This document shows positions 26,403-35,222 of a stretch of 64,000 nucleotides of DNA, one piece after another. The notes under the pieces were generated by a model, which saw nothing but the letters and a program-made list of their open reading frames with translations, was not told the origin of the DNA and made no database searches. A program made the translations under genes and the position numbers. Source of the DNA: Bacillus taeanensis (GTDB lineage Bacteria; Bacillota; Bacilli; Bacillales; UBA6769); contig NZ_QOCW01000004.1 in assembly GCF_003318295.1 (NCBI RefSeq), positions 168,525-232,524 of the forward strand. The letters are read 5' to 3'. How positions within the stretch are numbered: the first letter of the stretch is position 1; every line of letters starts with the position of its first letter.

Positions 26403-27050
26403 ATGAGCATCCTTACGAGTTGGGTTTCTAATATCATCTTACTCATTTTAATGGCTGCTGTTCTTGAACTATTAGTACCAAAATCAGCCCTTCATTCCTA
26501 TGTCAAAATGGTAGTCGGTTTATTGCTTATATTGGTCATTATGACGCCGTTATTAAAGATTTTTACAGAAGATTTTGATACAGCAGTCGCCACGCTTGAG
26601 TTAAGTCCTTCGCTAACAGAAAAAACATTTCAAAATGAAATAAAAAATAAGAAAAATGAAATACAAGCCTCCCAACGTGCATATATTTTAGAACAAATGG
26701 CTGTCCAAATGAGTCAAAGAGTTGAAGAGGAGATGAATGAAAAATATGATTTGCAAATTGAAAACATAGCTGTCACCTTAATGGAAACTTTTGAAGAAGG
26801 GGAGAATGCTCATGAAAATATTCAGGAAGTTCAGGTAAGGTTGTCATCTGAAAATCTCCAATCTGAGGAATCTGATGAAGCAATTGAGGCAGTGAAACCA
26901 ATTGAAGTTACAATCAATTCAAACATGCAGTCTTCTAGCAGTAAATATTCTGATGGATACATGGAAGATATTCAATTGTTTTTAGCTGAAAACTGGGAAA
27001 TAGCGCCTGAACGTATTGTACTTACTGTAGAAGGGGGGCAAAGGGAGTAG
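26403..27050 (+). CDS. spoIIIAF: Stage III sporulation protein AF
   Basis: 215 aa. Two N-terminal membrane helices (SNIILLILMAAVLELLVP and MVVGLLLILVIMTPLL) and a polar C-terminal domain with the R-I-V-L-T-V-E-G-G end that forms the ring-building-like fold known for SpoIIIAF. Ribosome site gaggaagtga. Part of the channel between mother cell and forespore. Confidence 0.94.
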   Translation: MSILTSWVSNIILLILMAAVLELLVPKSALHSYVKMVVGLLLILVIMTPLLKIFTEDFDTAVATLELSPSLTEKTFQNEIKNKKNEIQASQRAYILEQMAVQMSQRVEEEMNEKYDLQIENIAVTLMETFEEGENAHENIQEVQVRLSSENLQSEESDEAIEAVKPIEVTINSNMQSSSSKYSDGYMEDIQLFLAENWEIAPERIVLTVEGGQRE

Positions 27051-27052
27051 TC

Positions 27053-27691
27053 GTGAAAAAAGATGAAATCAAAGCGTTATTGACAGAGTTGTTTACAAAT
27101 AAAGAGAAGAAAAAGAAATTTTCCTATTCATATCTTGTTTTAGCACTTGGTATTGGGGTTGTTTTTATGATGTTTGGCAATGGTTTTTCATCACCGCAGG
27201 TAGAGGACATTCCTGCAATGAAAGCAGAAGCTCCTCAAACACAGCAAGCATTTGCAAAAAAAGCTTCCGAACCTTCTACAATGATTGAGTACGAGAATTA
27301 TTATGAAAATCAATTACGAGAAATATTAGAAGAAATAGTAGGAGTATCAAATGTATCTGTCATGATTAATTTGGATGCAACAGAACAGAAAATATATGAA
27401 AAAAATTATAATGAACAAAATCAGGAAACAACAGAAACGGATAAAGAAGGCGGCAAACGAACAATAAATAATAAAGGTAAAGATGAACAAGTGGTCATTA
27501 TAAATGATGGGGAGAAAGAAGTTCCAGTCGTTGTGGCAACAGAAAAGCCAAAAGTAAGAGGAGTAGTAATCACAGCAACAGGCGCTGAAAATATGAAAGT
27601 AAAGCAGCAAATTGTTGAAGCGGTAACGAGAGTATTAGATGTTCCGAGTCACCGTCTTTCTGTATTACCGAAGAAGATAAAGGAGGAATAA
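27053..27691 (+). CDS. spoIIIAG: Stage III sporulation protein AG
   Basis: 212 aa, GTG start with aagggag upstream. One membrane helix (LVLALGIGVVFMMFG) and an extracytoplasmic ring-building domain (ENQLREILEEIVGVSNVSVMI ... RGVVITATGAENMKVKQQIVEAV) similar to EscJ/FliF rings. SpoIIIAG forms a large ring in the intermembrane space. The 3' end is 2 nt before spoIIIAH. Confidence 0.95.
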   Translation: MKKDEIKALLTELFTNKEKKKKFSYSYLVLALGIGVVFMMFGNGFSSPQVEDIPAMKAEAPQTQQAFAKKASEPSTMIEYENYYENQLREILEEIVGVSNVSVMINLDATEQKIYEKNYNEQNQETTETDKEGGKRTINNKGKDEQVVIINDGEKEVPVVVATEKPKVRGVVITATGAENMKVKQQIVEAVTRVLDVPSHRLSVLPKKIKEE

Positions 27692-27693
27692 GG

Positions 27694-28278
27694 TTGGTGT
27701 TAAAAAAACAAACAGTATGGTTGCTGACAATGTTAAGTTTAATTATTGTGTTATCGGTCTATTATATTACCTCTCCTGAACAATCGGCTATGGATGATTT
27801 GGCATATGTTGAAGATCAAGATGCTCAAAAAGAGAAAGACGAGACAAATGCTGTGAATCAAATGGAAAATGTGGAAAATGCAGAAACATCAGCAGGTGAA
27901 AGTCAAACAGTCGTATCAAGTGTAGCGAGTGATGAGTTATTTACAGCGCTTCGTATGCAGCTTGAGGAGCAGCGTGCTGAGCTGAAAGAAAACCTTGATG
28001 AGGTAATTGCTTCGGATGTTTCTGCTGAAGTGAAAAATGAAGCCCACACGAAGATGGTTGCATTAAATGAGTTAGAACAAAAAGAGTCTCTATTAGAAAC
28101 CGTTTTACGAACAGAAGGCGGTTATAGTGACGTGTTAATTAATACAATAGATGACCAAGTACAAATTATCGTAAAAGCAGAAAAATCATCAAATAAAGAA
28201 GCAAACACTATTATGCAAACAGCGCGTGATTACCTAGGGGAAAAGAATATTAGTGTAAAGTTTCAAATAGCAAATTAA
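27694..28278 (+). CDS. spoIIIAH: Stage III sporulation protein AH
   Basis: About 194 aa. TTG 27694 and GTG 27697 are both possible starts after aaggaggaa; spacing favours TTG, the match to B. subtilis (LKKQTVWLLTMLSL at the extreme N terminus) favours GTG. Single membrane anchor, acidic linker, C-terminal ring-building domain. It binds SpoIIQ from the forespore across the septum to complete the channel. Last gene of the operon. Confidence 0.95.
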   Translation: MVLKKQTVWLLTMLSLIIVLSVYYITSPEQSAMDDLAYVEDQDAQKEKDETNAVNQMENVENAETSAGESQTVVSSVASDELFTALRMQLEEQRAELKENLDEVIASDVSAEVKNEAHTKMVALNELEQKESLLETVLRTEGGYSDVLINTIDDQVQIIVKAEKSSNKEANTIMQTARDYLGEKNISVKFQIAN

Positions 28279-28279
28279 C

Positions 28280-28317
28280 AAAAAAAGCTAAAGGGGTAAG
28301 CTCCCTTTAGCTTTTTT
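28280..28317 (+). terminator. Terminator of the spoIIIA operon
   Basis: aaaaaagctaaaggg / ccctttagctttttt, 15-bp arms with a 7-nt loop. Confidence 0.92.
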
Positions 28318-28423
28318 CATGAAAGAATTTGCTGGAAACAGCCTACTCAGAACGGTTGACCTGTGATAAACTATTTCTGTTATTGCGAACAATGAATGTT
28401 TAAGGATGTAAATGTAAGGGATA

Positions 28424-28432
28424 TGCTATAAT
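28424..28432 (+). promoter_or_regulatory. Extended -10 promoter of accBC
   Basis: TGCTATAAT is an extended -10 about 70 nt before accB. No good -35 hexamer is seen at 17 nt, which extended -10 promoters tolerate. The region from the spoIIIA terminator to here holds no gene. Confidence 0.55.
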
Positions 28433-28502
28433 GAGTGCATACATAGCATTTATTAAACACGTAATAATTAAAAGTGGTAACAAATAAAGGAGTGCAGCAT
28501 CA

Positions 28503-28982
28503 ATGTTAAAAATCCAAGAAATACGTGAACTAATTAAATTAATTGATAAATCTTCGATCGATGAGTTTACGTATGAACATGAAGGTAATGTTATTTCACT
28601 AAAGAAAAATAATGCAGCTGTGCAGCCGCAGCAAGTAGTGGAAGCACCTGTTCAAGTTTCAGCACAAAAGCCAGAAATTGTAACAGAAGAGAAGGCTCCG
28701 CAGCAAGTATCAGAACAGGCAGCGCCTAAAAGTGAAGAGAATTATAAAAAGATTGTTTCACCAATGGTTGGAACATTTTATGCTTCACCATCTCCTGAGG
28801 ATCCACTATACGTCCAGCCAGGTGATAAAGTAAAAGAAAATACAGTTGTTTGTATTGTCGAAGCAATGAAGCTTTTCAATGAAATTGAAGCAGAAGTAAA
28901 AGGTGAAATTGTGGAAGTTCTTGTTGATAATGGACAACTTGTAGAATACGGCCAACCATTATTTTTAGTGAAGCCAGAATAG
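28503..28982 (+). CDS. accB: Biotin carboxyl carrier protein of acetyl-CoA carboxylase
   Basis: 159 aa. N-terminal helix, a Pro/Ala/Glu/Gln-rich flexible linker (about residues 38-80) and the biotinyl domain with the EAMKLF motif; the biotinylated residue is Lys123. It carries CO2 from AccC to the carboxyltransferase in fatty-acid synthesis. Ribosome site aaaggagtgc. accC follows 10 nt later. Confidence 0.97.
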   Translation: MLKIQEIRELIKLIDKSSIDEFTYEHEGNVISLKKNNAAVQPQQVVEAPVQVSAQKPEIVTEEKAPQQVSEQAAPKSEENYKKIVSPMVGTFYASPSPEDPLYVQPGDKVKENTVVCIVEAMKLFNEIEAEVKGEIVEVLVDNGQLVEYGQPLFLVKPE

Positions 28983-28992
28983 GGGCGGTAGT

Positions 28993-30342
28993 ATGAACAT
29001 AAAAAAAGTATTAATTGCAAACCGTGGCGAAATTGCCGTTCGGATTATTCGTGCGTGTCGGGAGCTCGGTATTGAAACCGTTGCAGTATATTCAGAAGCG
29101 GATAAAAACGCGCTTCACGTTAGGTTAGCTGATGAAGCGTATTGTGTAGGACCAACTGCTTCTAAAGATAGCTATTTAAACTTAACTAATATTATGAGTG
29201 TTGCTACATTAACTGGAACAGATGCTATTCATCCAGGATATGGGTTTTTAGCTGAAAACGCTGATTTTGCAGAAATTTGTGCAGAATGCAATATTAAGTT
29301 TATCGGACCAAGCGCAGAAGCCATCAATAAAATGGGTATAAAAGATGTAGCAAGAGCAACGATGAAAGAGGCAGGTGTTCCGATTGTGCCGGGATCAGAT
29401 GGCATTATTGAGAGCAAGGAAGAAGCGCTTGAGCTTGCAAGTGAAATTGGTTATCCTGTTATTATTAAGGCAACTGCTGGAGGCGGTGGTAAAGGAATTC
29501 GAGTTGCTCGAAACGAGAAAGATTTAATTTCGGGTATTAATATTACACAGCAGGAAGCTGCAACAGCTTTTGGTAACCCAGGTGTTTATATTGAAAAGTT
29601 TATTGAAGATTTTCGCCATGTTGAAATTCAAGTCCTAGCAGATAATCATGGGAATGTTATTCATCTAGGTGAACGTGATTGTTCGATTCAGCGGCGCCTG
29701 CAAAAGTTGGTTGAGGAAACACCTTCACCAGCTTTAGATTCAGAAAAGCGTGCTGAAATGGGAGAAGCGGCTGTAAAAGCAGCGCAAGCAGTTAACTACT
29801 CTGGGGCTGGAACTGTTGAGTTTATCTTTGATGCAAACGGGAATTTTTACTTCATGGAAATGAACACACGTATTCAAGTAGAACATCCGGTTACAGAGAT
29901 GGTGACAGGTGTAGATTTAATTAAAGAACAAATTCGTGTCGCGGCTGACGAAACATTATCGGTTTCACAGGAAGAAGTAGTATTTAATGGGTGGGCGATC
30001 GAATGCCGAATTAATGCAGAAGATCCAAATAAGAAATTTATGCCATCCCCAGGTAAAGTACATATGTACTTGCCGCCTGGAGGTTTAGGAGTCCGTGTTG
30101 ATTCTGCCGTATATCCAGGATATGAAATTCCGCCGTTTTATGATTCAATGGTTGCAAAATTAATTACATACGGCCCCACACGTGAAGAAGCAATTGCTCG
30201 GATGAAGCGTGCTCTAAGTGAGTTTGTTATTGAGGGTGTTAAAACTACAATTCCTTTCCATCTAAAACTATTAAATCATGAAAAGTTTGTGGAAGGTGAT
30301 TTTAATACAAAGTTTCTTGAAATTTATGATCTTACTGAATAG
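28993..30342 (+). CDS. accC: Biotin carboxylase subunit of acetyl-CoA carboxylase
   Basis: 449 aa ATP-grasp enzyme that carboxylates biotin on AccB. N-terminal [23 protein letters not shown], glycine-rich loop [27 protein letters not shown] and [18 protein letters not shown] are all intact. Ribosome site aggggcgg. Operon with accB; yqhY follows at a short distance as in most Bacillus. Confidence 0.98.
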   Translation: MNIKKVLIANRGEIAVRIIRACRELGIETVAVYSEADKNALHVRLADEAYCVGPTASKDSYLNLTNIMSVATLTGTDAIHPGYGFLAENADFAEICAECNIKFIGPSAEAINKMGIKDVARATMKEAGVPIVPGSDGIIESKEEALELASEIGYPVIIKATAGGGGKGIRVARNEKDLISGINITQQEAATAFGNPGVYIEKFIEDFRHVEIQVLADNHGNVIHLGERDCSIQRRLQKLVEETPSPALDSEKRAEMGEAAVKAAQAVNYSGAGTVEFIFDANGNFYFMEMNTRIQVEHPVTEMVTGVDLIKEQIRVAADETLSVSQEEVVFNGWAIECRINAEDPNKKFMPSPGKVHMYLPPGGLGVRVDSAVYPGYEIPPFYDSMVAKLITYGPTREEAIARMKRALSEFVIEGVKTTIPFHLKLLNHEKFVEGDFNTKFLEIYDLTE

Positions 30343-30444
30343 AAAAAAGGTTGTAAATGTGTAAAATAAATCTTAAGAAGCTGTTTCGATAATTATTTTT
30401 AAGATGTCTTCATGATGGGTTTATTATTTTATGGAGGTGATGTT

Positions 30445-30849
30445 ATGAACGAAAATAGAATGTTAGGCATGGAAGAGCATGATACGGATTTGGGGAAAAT
30501 TGAGATCTCTCCTGAAGTGATCGAAGTAATCGCCGGTATTGCTGCAAACGAAGTAGAAGGTGTGGCGGCAATGAGGGGCAATTTTGCTTCCGGTGTAGTA
30601 GAACGCTTTGGAAAGAAAGCACATGGTAAAGGTGTAAAGGTAGATCTTAGCGAAAATGGAATTGTTCTTGATGTATTTGTAGTCGTAACGTATAACTATT
30701 CAATTCCTGATGTAGGGCGTCAAATACAGGACAATATTCGTGAGGCACTTCAAAATATGACGGCTCTAGAAGTGAATGCGATAAACATTCATGTTGTCGG
30801 TATTCAATTTGAGCAAAAAGAAGAAACAGAAAAAATAGAAGAATTGTAG
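30445..30849 (+). CDS. yqhY: Asp23/Gls24 family protein YqhY
   Basis: 134 aa from the ATG at 30445 (ggaggtgat upstream). The DUF322 domain shows IEISPEVIEVIAGIAANEVEGV and VFVVVTYNYSIPDVGRQIQ. Established: in B. subtilis yqhY is linked to accBC and its loss selects acetyl-CoA carboxylase mutations, so a role in balancing fatty-acid synthesis is likely. It has its own terminator. Confidence 0.93.
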   Translation: MNENRMLGMEEHDTDLGKIEISPEVIEVIAGIAANEVEGVAAMRGNFASGVVERFGKKAHGKGVKVDLSENGIVLDVFVVVTYNYSIPDVGRQIQDNIREALQNMTALEVNAINIHVVGIQFEQKEETEKIEEL

Positions 30850-30878
30850 GATCAAAGGGTTTCCCTTTGATCTTTTGC
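30850..30878 (+). terminator. Terminator after yqhY
   Basis: gatcaaaggg / ccctttgatc with a 3-nt loop, then TTTTG. Confidence 0.88.
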
Positions 30879-31019
30879 TTGTCTAAATTATTTAATGATC
30901 GTCAATGATTGAAATGAAGCAGATGTTTTATAAACTTACTGTTTTATATTGAATGAATATGCTATCATCTAGAGTAGTATTTCATCCAAGTATTAAGATA
31001 GAAAAAGGAGCTAGGAACC

Positions 31020-31406
31020 TTGAAACGAAGAATAGCACGAGAAAAAGCGGTTCAATCGCTTTTCCAAATTGATATGAGCAGTACGGACCGTGATGAAGCC
31101 ATTGAAAATGTATTAGAAGGAGAAGAAAGAGATTCTTTTCTTGTTCAGCTTGTTTATGGCACAACCGATCACTTAGAAGAAATTGATAATATATTGAAAG
31201 ACCATTTAGAAAAGTGGACATTAAATCGAGTTGCGAATGTAGATCGAGCGATTTTACGGTTAGCTGTTCATGAAATGATGTTTGAAAAAGATATTCCGGT
31301 TAATGTAAGTATGAATGAAGCGATTGAACTAGCAAAAGTGTTTAGTGGAGAAGAATCAAGCCGCTTTATAAATGGTGTTTTATCAAAAATTATAAAAAAG
31401 ATGTGA
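31020..31406 (+). CDS. nusB: Transcription antitermination factor NusB
   Basis: 128 aa, TTG start with aaaggag upstream. NusB binds BoxA with NusE (S10) and promotes rRNA antitermination. RRIAREKAVQSLFQID at the N terminus and the SSRFINGVLSKI end are characteristic. In B. subtilis folD follows; here xseA follows after 34 nt. Confidence 0.97.
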   Translation: MKRRIAREKAVQSLFQIDMSSTDRDEAIENVLEGEERDSFLVQLVYGTTDHLEEIDNILKDHLEKWTLNRVANVDRAILRLAVHEMMFEKDIPVNVSMNEAIELAKVFSGEESSRFINGVLSKIIKKM

Positions 31407-31440
31407 AACGAAATAAAAAAGGGGTAAATGGGGTTGTATA

Positions 31441-32790
31441 ATGACGCAAGATCGCTATTTAACGATTACAGGATTAACTCGTTATATTAAGCGGAAGTTT
31501 GAGTTAGATGAACAGCTTGTTGATGTATGGCTGCGCGGCGAAATTTCTAATTTTAAACAGCACAGCCGCGGACATATGTATTTAACGTTAAAAGATGAAA
31601 ATTCAAGGATTCAGTCAGTAATGTTTGCAGGGCATAACCGTTCTTTAGGGTTTACGCCGGAAAATGGGATGAAAGTTCTTGTGCGTGGAGAAGTGTCTGT
31701 GTACGAACCATATGGCCAATATCAGCTTTATATAAAAGAAATGCAGCCAGATGGAATTGGGAACTTATATTTAGCGTTTGAAGAGCTAAAGAAACGTCTT
31801 GAAGAAGAAGGTTTGTTTTTAAATGAATATAAAAAGCCGCTGCCAAGGTATGCTCAGGAAATTGGTGTGATTACCTCTCCTACTGGCGCAGCAATCAGGG
31901 ATATCTTTACAACAATAAAGCGCCGTTTCCCAATTGCTAGAATTACCCTTTATCCTGCTCTGGTGCAGGGAGAAGCAGCAGCAGATTCAATTGTTCAGGC
32001 GGTTAATAGAGCAAATAAATTTAATCAGTGTGATGTATTAATTGTAGGAAGAGGCGGAGGATCAATTGAAGATCTTTGGCCTTTTAATGAAGAGCGTGTC
32101 GCAAGAAGTATATTCAACTCCAATATTCCTATTATTTCTGCTGTTGGCCATGAAACTGATTTTACAATTGCAGACTTTGCAGCAGATGTTCGAGCGCCGA
32201 CACCAACAGGAGCTGCAGAATTAGCTGTTCCGCATATTGATGAAATAAGCGATAGGCTGCTTCAAAGAAAAACAAGGCTGTCTAGAGCGATAAAGGAAAA
32301 AGCAGTGAGTCAGCGCGATCGGTTGACAGCGATTCAAAAATCATATGCATTTCGTTATCCTATGCAGTTAATTCGTCAAAAAGAGCAGGAGCTTGATGGG
32401 CTTTTGGATCGCCTTATTCGCGAAAATAAACGAGCTATTATTACTAAAGAAGAGAAATGGGAGCAGCTTCATAGACGGCTGCAGCGTAATCATCCTGCTG
32501 CACGCATTCAAGAATTAAATACGGCACGACGGCAAATCGAGAAACGTCTTCAGCGTGAAATGGCGGGTATATTAAAAGAAAAACAAATGACATTTCAGCA
32601 AGCTCTCGCTAAATTAAATGCTCTTAGTCCTTTAAGAATCATGGATCGTGGATATAGTTTAGCTTTAAAAGAAGATAAATTAGTTAAAACGATTCAAGAT
32701 GTACAGCCGGGAGATACAATTCAAGTTCGTTTAAAAGATGGTCAATTAGATTGTCAAGTATGGGGAATTGAGGAAGGTGAAAAAAGTTGA
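31441..32790 (+). CDS. xseA: Exodeoxyribonuclease VII large subunit
   Basis: 449 aa. N-terminal OB fold ([25 protein letters not shown]), the catalytic domain with [13 protein letters not shown] and [16 protein letters not shown], then a long coiled-coil to the C terminus. Degrades single-stranded DNA to oligonucleotides with XseB. It overlaps xseB by 4 nt. Confidence 0.97.
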   Translation: MTQDRYLTITGLTRYIKRKFELDEQLVDVWLRGEISNFKQHSRGHMYLTLKDENSRIQSVMFAGHNRSLGFTPENGMKVLVRGEVSVYEPYGQYQLYIKEMQPDGIGNLYLAFEELKKRLEEEGLFLNEYKKPLPRYAQEIGVITSPTGAAIRDIFTTIKRRFPIARITLYPALVQGEAAADSIVQAVNRANKFNQCDVLIVGRGGGSIEDLWPFNEERVARSIFNSNIPIISAVGHETDFTIADFAADVRAPTPTGAAELAVPHIDEISDRLLQRKTRLSRAIKEKAVSQRDRLTAIQKSYAFRYPMQLIRQKEQELDGLLDRLIRENKRAIITKEEKWEQLHRRLQRNHPAARIQELNTARRQIEKRLQREMAGILKEKQMTFQQALAKLNALSPLRIMDRGYSLALKEDKLVKTIQDVQPGDTIQVRLKDGQLDCQVWGIEEGEKS

Positions 32791-33032
32791 CTGAAGAACA
32801 AAATAAAGAAAAGCAAGTTACGTTTGAAGAAGCAATGGAAAAGCTTGAAGAAATAGTAGATCGTCTTGAGTCTGGGAATGTTCCGCTTGAAGAAGCAATT
32901 AATCTTTTTCAAGATGGCATGTTGTTGTCAAAACAATGTCATGAAAAGTTAAAGACCATTGAGGGGAAAATAGATCGTATGATTGATGAAAATGGGGAAG
33001 AAAAAATGTTTTCAATTGAGGAGGCTGAATAA
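32787..33032 (+). CDS. xseB: Exodeoxyribonuclease VII small subunit
   Basis: 81 aa, TTG start overlapping the xseA stop (TTGA). A helical pair with [30 protein letters not shown], which is the family signature. Several copies coat the XseA coiled-coil. ispA begins 2 nt after the stop. Confidence 0.96.
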   Translation: MTEEQNKEKQVTFEEAMEKLEEIVDRLESGNVPLEEAINLFQDGMLLSKQCHEKLKTIEGKIDRMIDENGEEKMFSIEEAE

Positions 33033-33034
33033 AA

Positions 33035-33928
33035 ATGTCAGTCCAATCATTAGAAATATTTTTAAAAGAAAAAAAAGAGGTCATCGACAAGCAGCTTCCT
33101 CTTTATATTGAGAAAATGAAGGCTCCAACTTCACTAAAAGAGGCGATGCTCTATTCCGTTTATGCGGGTGGTAAAAGGCTTCGTCCTATTTTGCTTCTTG
33201 CTGCAATGCAAGCGTTTAGGAAGGATGATGAGGCAGGGCTCCCTGTTGCTTGTGCGGTTGAGATGGTTCATACATATTCGTTAATTCATGATGATCTGCC
33301 TTGTATGGATGATGATGATTTAAGAAGAGGAAAACCTACCAACCATAAAATGTTTGGGGAGGCTATGGCAGTGCTTGCAGGGGATGCCCTCTTAACAAAT
33401 AGCTTTGGAATTATCGCCAATATAAATCATCCATTCGTAACAAGCGAGATGAAAGTAGAACTGATTAAGGGTCTCTCTGATGCAGCGGGAGCTGAGGGAA
33501 TGGTTGGCGGACAAGTGGCTGATATGGAAGGGGAAGAAAAAAATCTCCAGCTTCAGGAACTTGAGTATATTCATCAACATAAAACTGGAAACATGATTCG
33601 TTATTCTGTTATTGCTGGTGCTGTTTTAGCACAAGCGACTAAAGAACAGCTTCAGCACTTGGAAGTGTTTGCCGATCATTTAGGTTTAGCTTTTCAAATT
33701 CAAGATGATATTCTTGATATTGAAGGGGATGAGGCTGTTATTGGTAAGCCTGTTGGCAGTGATGAAAACAATCAAAAAAGCACTTATCCTAAATTATTAA
33801 CGTTAGATGGCGCGAAAAAGAAATTAAATTATCATATTGCAGCGGCAAAGGAAGCACTTCTTAAAACAGGTATTGATACAACAAGATTAGAAGAGATTAC
33901 AAACTACATGGTTACTCGTAATCACTAA
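33035..33928 (+). CDS. ispA: Farnesyl diphosphate synthase (geranyltranstransferase)
   Basis: 297 aa. First Asp-rich motif DDLPCMDDDD with RRGKPT, second motif FQIQDDILD, and K-R-L-R-P (GGKRLRPILL). Condenses isopentenyl diphosphate with dimethylallyl and geranyl diphosphates to give farnesyl diphosphate. The stop is only ~40 nt before the OLE RNA. No terminator is seen between, so OLE could also be made by read-through. Confidence 0.97.
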   Translation: MSVQSLEIFLKEKKEVIDKQLPLYIEKMKAPTSLKEAMLYSVYAGGKRLRPILLLAAMQAFRKDDEAGLPVACAVEMVHTYSLIHDDLPCMDDDDLRRGKPTNHKMFGEAMAVLAGDALLTNSFGIIANINHPFVTSEMKVELIKGLSDAAGAEGMVGGQVADMEGEEKNLQLQELEYIHQHKTGNMIRYSVIAGAVLAQATKEQLQHLEVFADHLGLAFQIQDDILDIEGDEAVIGKPVGSDENNQKSTYPKLLTLDGAKKKLNYHIAAAKEALLKTGIDTTRLEEITNYMVTRNH

Positions 33929-33934
33929 TTGAAA

Positions 33935-33963
33935 TTGAGAAAAAAGTCAATATATGCTATAAT
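33935..33963 (+). promoter_or_regulatory. Strong sigma-A promoter of OLE RNA
   Basis: -35 TTGAGA (33935-33940), 17-nt spacer, -10 TATAAT (33958-33963) with extended TGC. The predicted start near 33970 is just upstream of the first strand of the closing helix of the RNA. Confidence 0.82.
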
Positions 33964-33968
33964 GCACA

Positions 33969-34585
33969 GTATGAATGGAGTGGTGCAGTATTCTAGTCGA
34001 CCTCCCATTTCTGAAGGCGGGCCTAAAAATCCGCTAAAGGGCACATCGATGAAGTTCCTTGTGTCGGCTTGAGGAGCCCAGCCTTGGGTCGATGCTGGGA
34101 GTTAAGGTCGCAGGGCGATCCACAATGGCATGTGGGCGTTGACCCTGCTTCCGCGGAGGCCCATTTTTGTAGTGTATGTTCACAAGACTGCATTATGAGA
34201 TGGGGTATGAACCTGTTTTGTAAGCATTATTGCTTGCAGCAGCGTAGCCTGCCTTGAGTGGAGTAGAGGGGATTATGTACGTCAACGCAAATGTTCTCTT
34301 GGCCGGAGGATGATTTGCGGAGTTCATATGAAATCTGCTCTGCAAAAGAGGCTAGGAAATGGTACAGGGTTGTTGAGGAAAACTCCTAGACTGTTCAATA
34401 GACATTTAAAGGGGATTATAGTGCGGACTAAGTGGCAATCCAGTCTAGCGTTTGGCGACAGCGCTAAGAGGGCTTTAAAGGGAAACCGCCAAAGCGGCAA
34501 CGCTTCGGTAGTCCTTTGGGAAAACCTACTGGACCTAAGCCGCAGTTTTTACTCTTTAAATGACCACTCCTCTTTATACATAACG
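33969..34585 (+). ncRNA. ole: OLE RNA (ornate, large, extremophilic)
   Basis: A ~610-nt GC-richer, gene-free region between ispA and the gene for OLE-associated protein OapA, the classic OLE location (ispA - ole - oapA - dxs). The ends pair: GGAGTGGT (33977-33984) with ACCACTCC (34563-34570), closing the whole RNA. Many internal complementary blocks are visible (e.g. ggcgggcc/ggcccat, gctgggag, gcgatcc, aaccgccaaagcggcaacg). OLE RNA is membrane-localised through OapA in alkaliphilic and anaerobic Bacillota and affects alcohol, cold and Mg2+ tolerance. Identification is by context, size and my memory of conserved blocks. Confidence 0.9.
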
Positions 34586-34613
34586 CTACTACTTACTCGT
34601 TTGAGGAGAATAT

Positions 34614-35207
34614 ATGAAAGATTCACTATCAAAAACAATAAATTGGAGTCTTGGAATTGCCGTTATCACGCTTGTGTTAGCGGCAGTTTTTTCAGTTGTA
34701 TCCACTGCGCTTTTAAATGGCGTAACGTGGGCTGTTGGAATGCTCATTGTATTTCTTATTGTTCTAACTGGTATATTATTTGATATTATAGGTGTAGCTG
34801 CCACTGCAGCCAATGAAGTACCTCTACACGCCATGGCATCTAAAAAAGTGCCAGGAGCAAAACAAGCTATTTTTATTTCACGAAATGCCGATCGAGTCGC
34901 AAGCTTTTGCCAGGATGTATTTGGTGATATTTCTGGTATTATTAGTGGGACGGCAGCGGCTGCTGTTGTTATTCAATTAACTTTGCAGCTTGGTCATAGT
35001 GACAGCTCAGCATTTCATTATGTTGTAACGGTTGTTTTCACCAGCGTTGTTGCTTCAATGACTGTGGGAGGTAAAGCGTTTTGTAAAACATTTGCAATTC
35101 ATTATGCCACAAATATTGTTTTGCAAGTTGGACGATTACTTTATACAATTGAGGGGAAATTAAAAATAAATTTAACCGCAATTAGTAAAAAACGGAAATC
35201 GAAATGA
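34614..35207 (+). CDS. oapA: OLE-associated protein OapA
   Basis: 197 aa, ribosome site gaggagaa. Four or five membrane helices (about residues 11-34, 38-66, 106-128, 134-150) and a basic C terminus (KKRKSK). A conserved-looking polar stretch lies between helices (SKKVPGAKQAIFISRNADRV, Asp93/Asp101/Asp105). Known OapA binds OLE RNA and anchors it in the membrane. The strict ole-oapA order and membrane topology support the call. Likely co-transcribed with dxs 16 nt downstream. Confidence 0.9.
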   Translation: MKDSLSKTINWSLGIAVITLVLAAVFSVVSTALLNGVTWAVGMLIVFLIVLTGILFDIIGVAATAANEVPLHAMASKKVPGAKQAIFISRNADRVASFCQDVFGDISGIISGTAAAAVVIQLTLQLGHSDSSAFHYVVTVVFTSVVASMTVGGKAFCKTFAIHYATNIVLQVGRLLYTIEGKLKINLTAISKKRKSK

Positions 35208-35222
35208 AAGTGAGGAATTTTA

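Noticed and set aside
34069..34783. Open frames of 62 and 157 aa inside and after the OLE region
   Set aside because: They overlap the structured RNA or the start of oapA, have no ribosome site, and their composition does not look like a real protein.
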